DNA of 59,244 nt, taken from assembly GCA_945860955.1 (NCBI GenBank), contig CAMATH010000043.1, forward strand, positions 1 to 59,244, given 5' to 3'. This DNA is from Planctomicrobium piriforme. Lineage in GTDB: Bacteria; Planctomycetota; Planctomycetia; Planctomycetales; Planctomycetaceae. Position numbers and translations under genes: made by a program. This document shows, piece by piece, positions 55,618-59,244 of the stretch (its first letter is position 1; each line of letters starts with the position of its first letter). Below the pieces are notes generated by a model. That model worked only from the letters and a program-made list of their open reading frames with translations. It searched no databases and was not told the DNA's origin.

Positions 55618-56766
55618 ATGCAGCGCGTCGCCGTTCTTGGCTCGACAGGATCGATCGGAACCAATTGCCTTGAGGTGATCGGTTCCCTTCCCGAACGCCT
55701 GTCGCTGCACGGCGTCGCCGCCCGGTCAAGCTGGAAGCTGCTGGGAGAACAATCCGAGCGCTTCGCCCCGCGATTCGCGGTTCTGGAGGACATTCGGCTC
55801 AAAGGGCAGATCCCCGGCGGAGCGTTCTCCCCCCGGACAGAGTTGTTGTTCGGTCCGGATGGCGTCGCGCGGATCGCCAGCGACCCCGAAGTCGATGTGG
55901 TTGTGTCCAGTATTGTCGGGGCGGCCGGCCTCGAAGGCACCTGGGCGGCCCTGGAGGCGGGCAAACGGGTCTGTCTGGCGAATAAAGAGACTTTGGTGGT
56001 CGCCGGGCCACTGGTCATGGACTTGGCACAACGTCGCGGCGCACAGGTTCTGCCCGTTGACAGCGAACACAGTGCGGTGTTTCAGGCGTTGCAGTCGGGT
56101 CGATCGCAGGAAGTCCGGCGGATTGTGTTGACGGCGAGCGGGGGACCGTTTCGCGGCTGGACTTCCAGTCAGCTTGATACCGTCACTCCGGAAATGGCTT
56201 TGAAACACCCCAACTGGGTGATGGGTCCCAAGATTACCATCGATTCAGCGACCTTGATGAACAAGGCGCTGGAAGTGATCGAGGCGCGATGGCTGTTCGG
56301 CTTGCGGGCCGACCAGATCGAAGTGGTCGTCCATCCGCAGTCGATCGTCCATTCGTTCGTCGAATTCGTCGACGGATCGATCATGGCGCAGCTTTCGCCA
56401 CCCGACATGAAACTGCCGATCCAGTACGCGCTCACCTGGCCCGAACGGCTGGATGGTCCCGCTCCCCGGCTGGATTGGCAGACCGCGTTCCACCTCGATT
56501 TCCTGCCCCCCGATCTCGACACCTTTCCCGCGTTGGGACTTGGTTTCGAAGTCGCCCGGCGGGGTGGAACGTGTGGGGCGGTGCTGAACGCCGCCAATGA
56601 ACGGGCGGTGGAGTTGTTTTTGAAGGGGCAGTTGAAGTTCCGCGACATCCCCCGCGCCTGTCGCGCGGTTCTCGAAACGCACACATTCGATCTTAACCCG
56701 ACCTTGACCGATTTGCGTCGGTTGGATGGTTGGGCTCGTGAGGAGGTAACTCGGTGGATTTCCTGA
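55618..56766 (+). CDS. dxr: 1-deoxy-D-xylulose 5-phosphate reductoisomerase
   Basis: 382 residues from ATG 55618. Dxr converts DXP to MEP, the committed step of the non-mevalonate isoprenoid pathway, using NADPH. Motifs: N-terminal nucleotide fold VLGSTGSIGTNCLEVI (5-20), the LANKETLVVAG helix, the metal-binding PVDSEHSAVFQ, the flexible loop over the active site beginning ASGGPFRG, and KHPNWVMGPKITIDSATLMN. Product use in the window: DMAPP for MiaA, hopanoid and undecaprenyl lipids for HpnH and UppP. The last 13 bases overlap rseP, a coupling also seen in other bacteria, where dxr and rseP are neighbours. Confidence 0.96.
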   Translation: MQRVAVLGSTGSIGTNCLEVIGSLPERLSLHGVAARSSWKLLGEQSERFAPRFAVLEDIRLKGQIPGGAFSPRTELLFGPDGVARIASDPEVDVVVSSIVGAAGLEGTWAALEAGKRVCLANKETLVVAGPLVMDLAQRRGAQVLPVDSEHSAVFQALQSGRSQEVRRIVLTASGGPFRGWTSSQLDTVTPEMALKHPNWVMGPKITIDSATLMNKALEVIEARWLFGLRADQIEVVVHPQSIVHSFVEFVDGSIMAQLSPPDMKLPIQYALTWPERLDGPAPRLDWQTAFHLDFLPPDLDTFPALGLGFEVARRGGTCGAVLNAANERAVELFLKGQLKFRDIPRACRAVLETHTFDLNPTLTDLRRLDGWAREEVTRWIS

Positions 56767-58856
56767 CTTCGCTGACGCTGGCCAAGCTGGGCAGCATGCT
56801 GCTGGCAGCCTGCGGCCTGGGACTTGTCATCTTCATCCACGAACTGGGGCACTTCGCCGTCGCCAAGTGGTGTGGTGTGAAGGTGGAACGCTTCAGCATC
56901 GGTTTCGGACCGGTCCTGTTGCGGTTCGTCAAAGGGGAAACGGAATACGCGCTGTCGCTGTTGCCGTTGGGGGGGTACGTCAAAATGCTCGGGCAGGATG
57001 ACGCCGACCCCGCCCAGATGACCAACGACCAGGTCGCCCGCGATCCGCGCTCTTACACGGCCAAAAGCGTGCCCCAACGGATGGCGATCATCGCGGCGGG
57101 GGTGATTAACAACCTGATCACGGCGGTGTTGTTCTTCATTCTGGCGTTCAGCCTGAGTGTGCATTACAACCCGGCGGTGATTGGTGGAGTGACTCCCGGA
57201 ATGCCTGCCTGGAAGGCGGGGTTGCGGCAGGGAGACAAGATCATCCGGATCGGAAGCCACGCGGGAACGAAACTCGGTTTCGCCGACCTTCGCCGGGCGG
57301 TCGCGCTGTCGGCCAAGGGAGAGAAGATCGAAATCGAGGTGGAGCGAAACGGCCTGCGGATTGTGACGGCGGTCGAACCGGTTCGTGACCTCGCGAATAA
57401 GGAAGAACTCTTCCCGTCGATTCACACCGAGGCCGAATCGGCTCTCGCCCTGCGTGTCATGGCCAAAGATCAGAATCCCGTCAATGAAGGGATGTCGGCG
57501 GCGTCGGCGAAACCACCGTTTCTATCGGGAGACAAGATCGTCAAGTTGGACGATGTGACGCTGAAATCGTACACCGAATTCCAACATTTGTTGTACGAAA
57601 AACGGAGGGAGTCGGTGACATTTGGTGTCCACCGCAAAGAGGAACCCGAAAGTGCTCCGCTGACATTGATCAACGTCGGGCCAAACCACTACCGGACGCT
57701 GGGGCTGCGGATGGCGATTGGCAAGATCCAGGGGATTCAAAAGGGATCCCCGGCCGATTCCGCTTCCGACGGAGAGAACCGCCTGATGGTGGGGGACACG
57801 ATCACCCAGGTCGCGGCCGGTGAGAAGTCGCTGCAGGTTGGCAAGGACATTGATGTCCTAAGGCTGCCGGATTTCTTCAGCGAACACGCCGGGCAGGAAG
57901 TCGTGGTGACCGCCCGCCGCGAAGTGAACGGCAGCAACCCGACAACCATCACGGTGAAGCTGACTCCCGAAGTTCGGGACGAACTCGAGCGTCCGCTGTT
58001 CTTCGTTCCCAGTTGTCCGATGGCGATTTCGTCGATTGGGGTGGCGGTGAATGTGCTGCACCATGTGGTCGCGGTCGAAGAGGGAAGCCCCGCCGCCGAC
58101 GCGAAAATTCGCGAAGGGGACAACATCGTCGAGTTCCGAATTGTTCCGCGGGAGGTGCCCGGCGTGGGCCAGCAAGCCGCGACGCTGGTTCCCGATGAAT
58201 CGCTCGTCGTTCCGCTGGCGGACGACAAACTCAACTGGCCGGGAATCTTCTGGCTGATGCAGTCGTATCCGCTGAACAAGGTCGAGCTGCTGGTGAAGTC
58301 CCCCGACGCGAAAGAACCGCGATCGGTGGTTTTGGAACCTAAGGAAGCGGAAGACTGGTTTCTGCCGATCCGGGGGGTGATTCCGGGAGAAAACCGGTCG
58401 ATCAAGCAGGCCGACAACATTGGCGAAGCGATCTCGCTCGGCTTCGACCACACGCTCGGTTCATTCTCCGAGATGTATTTGACAATCCTGCGGTTGGTCA
58501 ACCGCCAGATTTCGCACCGGGCGGTGGGTGGCCCCATTCGAATCGCCGAGACGGCCTATGTGTTCGCCCAGTCGGGATACGGCGACTTCATGCTGTTTCT
58601 GGCGATGCTCAGTGTGTCGCTGGCGGTTTTGAACTTCATGCCGGTCCCGGTTCTGGACGGCGGGCACTTCATGTTCCTGCTGTGGGAGGGAATTCGGGGC
58701 AAGCCGGCGAATGAACGGGTGGTGGTCGGCGCGACGTACGTCGGACTGGCGATGATCCTCAGTCTGATGCTGTGGGTGGTGTCGATGGACGTCATGCGCC
58801 TGTGGGGCAAATCGGAAGCGGCCCCGTCGAAGGGACAGGCGACCGAGAAGAAATAG
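56754..58856 (+). CDS. rseP: Site-2 membrane metalloprotease RseP, enlarged with about four PDZ domains
   Basis: 700 residues, against about 450 in most bacteria. GTG start at 56754 with GAGGAGG six bases upstream, inside the end of dxr. The zinc site is HELGH (29-33) in the first helix; the second metal-side motif is NFMPVPVLDGGH near residue 630. Between them is a long periplasmic insert that reads as about four PDZ modules: AGLRQGDKIIRI, PPFLSGDKIVKL, KGSPADSASDGENRLMVGDT and EEGSPAADAKIREGDN. RseP cleaves anti-sigma factors and other membrane proteins after an initial cut. The extra PDZ domains may change substrate choice. No anti-sigma gene lies nearby. Confidence 0.95.
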   Translation: MDFLTSLTLAKLGSMLLAACGLGLVIFIHELGHFAVAKWCGVKVERFSIGFGPVLLRFVKGETEYALSLLPLGGYVKMLGQDDADPAQMTNDQVARDPRSYTAKSVPQRMAIIAAGVINNLITAVLFFILAFSLSVHYNPAVIGGVTPGMPAWKAGLRQGDKIIRIGSHAGTKLGFADLRRAVALSAKGEKIEIEVERNGLRIVTAVEPVRDLANKEELFPSIHTEAESALALRVMAKDQNPVNEGMSAASAKPPFLSGDKIVKLDDVTLKSYTEFQHLLYEKRRESVTFGVHRKEEPESAPLTLINVGPNHYRTLGLRMAIGKIQGIQKGSPADSASDGENRLMVGDTITQVAAGEKSLQVGKDIDVLRLPDFFSEHAGQEVVVTARREVNGSNPTTITVKLTPEVRDELERPLFFVPSCPMAISSIGVAVNVLHHVVAVEEGSPAADAKIREGDNIVEFRIVPREVPGVGQQAATLVPDESLVVPLADDKLNWPGIFWLMQSYPLNKVELLVKSPDAKEPRSVVLEPKEAEDWFLPIRGVIPGENRSIKQADNIGEAISLGFDHTLGSFSEMYLTILRLVNRQISHRAVGGPIRIAETAYVFAQSGYGDFMLFLAMLSVSLAVLNFMPVPVLDGGHFMFLLWEGIRGKPANERVVVGATYVGLAMILSLMLWVVSMDVMRLWGKSEAAPSKGQATEKK

Positions 58857-58918
58857 CGACCCGGGTACCTTGCGCCCGGCTCGCTTCGAATGCGATCCAT
58901 CACGCGATTCGGCCTGCC

Positions 58919-59097
58919 ATGATCACTTTGATCGAAGCCCTGAACTTCCGGTGTCTGCGATACATTTCGCAGCCACTTGGTGAGTTTCATGTGCTGGTCG
59001 GGCCGAACGCGAGCGGTAAAACGACGTTTCTCGACGTCGTGGCGTATTTGGGAGATTTGGTTTCGGGTGGGTTAAACGACGCGTTGGACCGGCGAAG
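58919..59097 (+). pseudogene. AAA ATPase gene interrupted after about 60 codons
   Basis: Starts ATG 58919: MITLIEALNFRCLRYIS, then the Walker A GPNASGKTTF at residues 28-37, matching the beginning of COG1106/RecF-OLD-like AAA ATPases (RecF-type start MI..IEALNFRCL). The reading frame ends at 59101 in a TAA that belongs to the inserted IS66-type element starting at 59098. Nothing of the gene's remaining several hundred codons is visible here. If the other end of the element carries the rest, the gene is disrupted by insertion; otherwise it was also deleted. Confidence 0.85.
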
Positions 59098-59244
59098 GTA
59101 ACCGTTCACACCCTGGAAAGGAGTGAGGGAGTCGGTTGGCCGGCGAAATGGGCCTGGATGGCGGCGGTGAGGTATTCGAAACTGTTGCGAGATTGCCGAT
59201 GACAGGTTTCGACGACCGTCAAGATCGTCTCCACGAAGCGGCTC
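59098..59244. mobile_element. End of an IS66-family insertion sequence
   Basis: The break in the AAA gene falls at GTAACCGTTC, and GTAA is the typical terminal sequence of IS66-family elements. Eight bases later, on the minus strand, begins the C-terminus of an IS66-type transposase. The element extends beyond the right edge of the window. The target duplication of 8 bp cannot be verified. Confidence 0.75.
59106..59244 (-). CDS. IS66-type transposase, C-terminal part
   Basis: 45 codons of a minus-strand frame that leaves the window, ending in TGA at 59106. Its sequence (SRFVETILTVVETCHRQSRN then SFEYLTAAIQAHFAGQPTPS and LLSRV) matches the tail of IS66 transposases: (S)RFVE..LTVV.TCR.Q.R.VL.YL...... 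. Stops in other frames leave this as the only sensible reading. The rest of the DDE transposase and its accessory genes should lie to the right. Confidence 0.8.
   Translation of the reverse strand, partial: SRFVETILTVVETCHRQSRNSFEYLTAAIQAHFAGQPTPSLLSRV

Overview
The window looks like chromosomal DNA of a planctomycete (phylum Planctomycetota). The evidence is three large PSCyt1/DUF1549/DUF1553 proteins and two DUF1501 proteins, an ECF sigma factor overlapping a giant Ser/Thr kinase fusion, a secreted protein with the planctomycete N-terminal ExRxLL motif, an SHD1-domain protein, and a high-G+C, mostly monocistronic layout. HpnH points to hopanoid synthesis, and UppP, two penicillin-binding-type proteins and Dxr point to an ordinary peptidoglycan and isoprenoid supply. 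I cannot name the genus from sequence alone.

Layout. 1-646: 5' part of a secreted passenger protein leaving the left edge. 647-2807: non-coding array of about 237-bp repeats, each opening with GTAG plus a REP-like hairpin and closing with an inverted GTAG hairpin, with a REP-associated tyrosine transposase (RAYT) in the array. 2809-7657: ECF sigma factor and a kinase-STAND NTPase-transmembrane-FGE-like fusion. 7973-15023: PQQ propeller, DUF1573, membrane protein, miaA, SRPBCC, trmJ, uppP. 15881-20887: inverse-autotransporter-like giant surface protein with its own terminator. 21253-24982: divergent peptidoglycan enzymes, one a rare fusion of two serine-active-site domains. 25008-31626: HD phosphohydrolase, large PSD1 protein, SHD1/collagen-like/zinc-ribbon protein. 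31905-35817: flavin amine oxidase, hpnH and a second HD phosphohydrolase. 35846-37541: A+T-richer debris, with an immunity-like small gene, an Rhs/YD-repeat pseudogene and a small membrane protein. 37542-41897 and 47790-51820: two PSD1/DUF1501 modules, with dehydrogenase, GH32/43-like and SuhB/SelA-like/SGNH genes between them. 51831-58856: tandem thioredoxin-fold protein, ftsH, dxr and rseP. 58919-59244: AAA ATPase gene cut off by an IS66-type element that runs off the right edge.

How it works together. The region is mainly housekeeping and envelope biology. Dxr feeds isoprenoids toward hopanoids (HpnH modifies them), and its products also supply the undecaprenyl carrier recycled by UppP; the two PBP-type enzymes trim peptidoglycan, and FtsH and RseP handle membrane proteolysis. 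Accessory layers are the RAYT/repeat array, the kinase-STAND-FGE signalling protein, the Rhs remnants and the IS66 insertion. All functional assignments are from reading sequence motifs; no database search was run.
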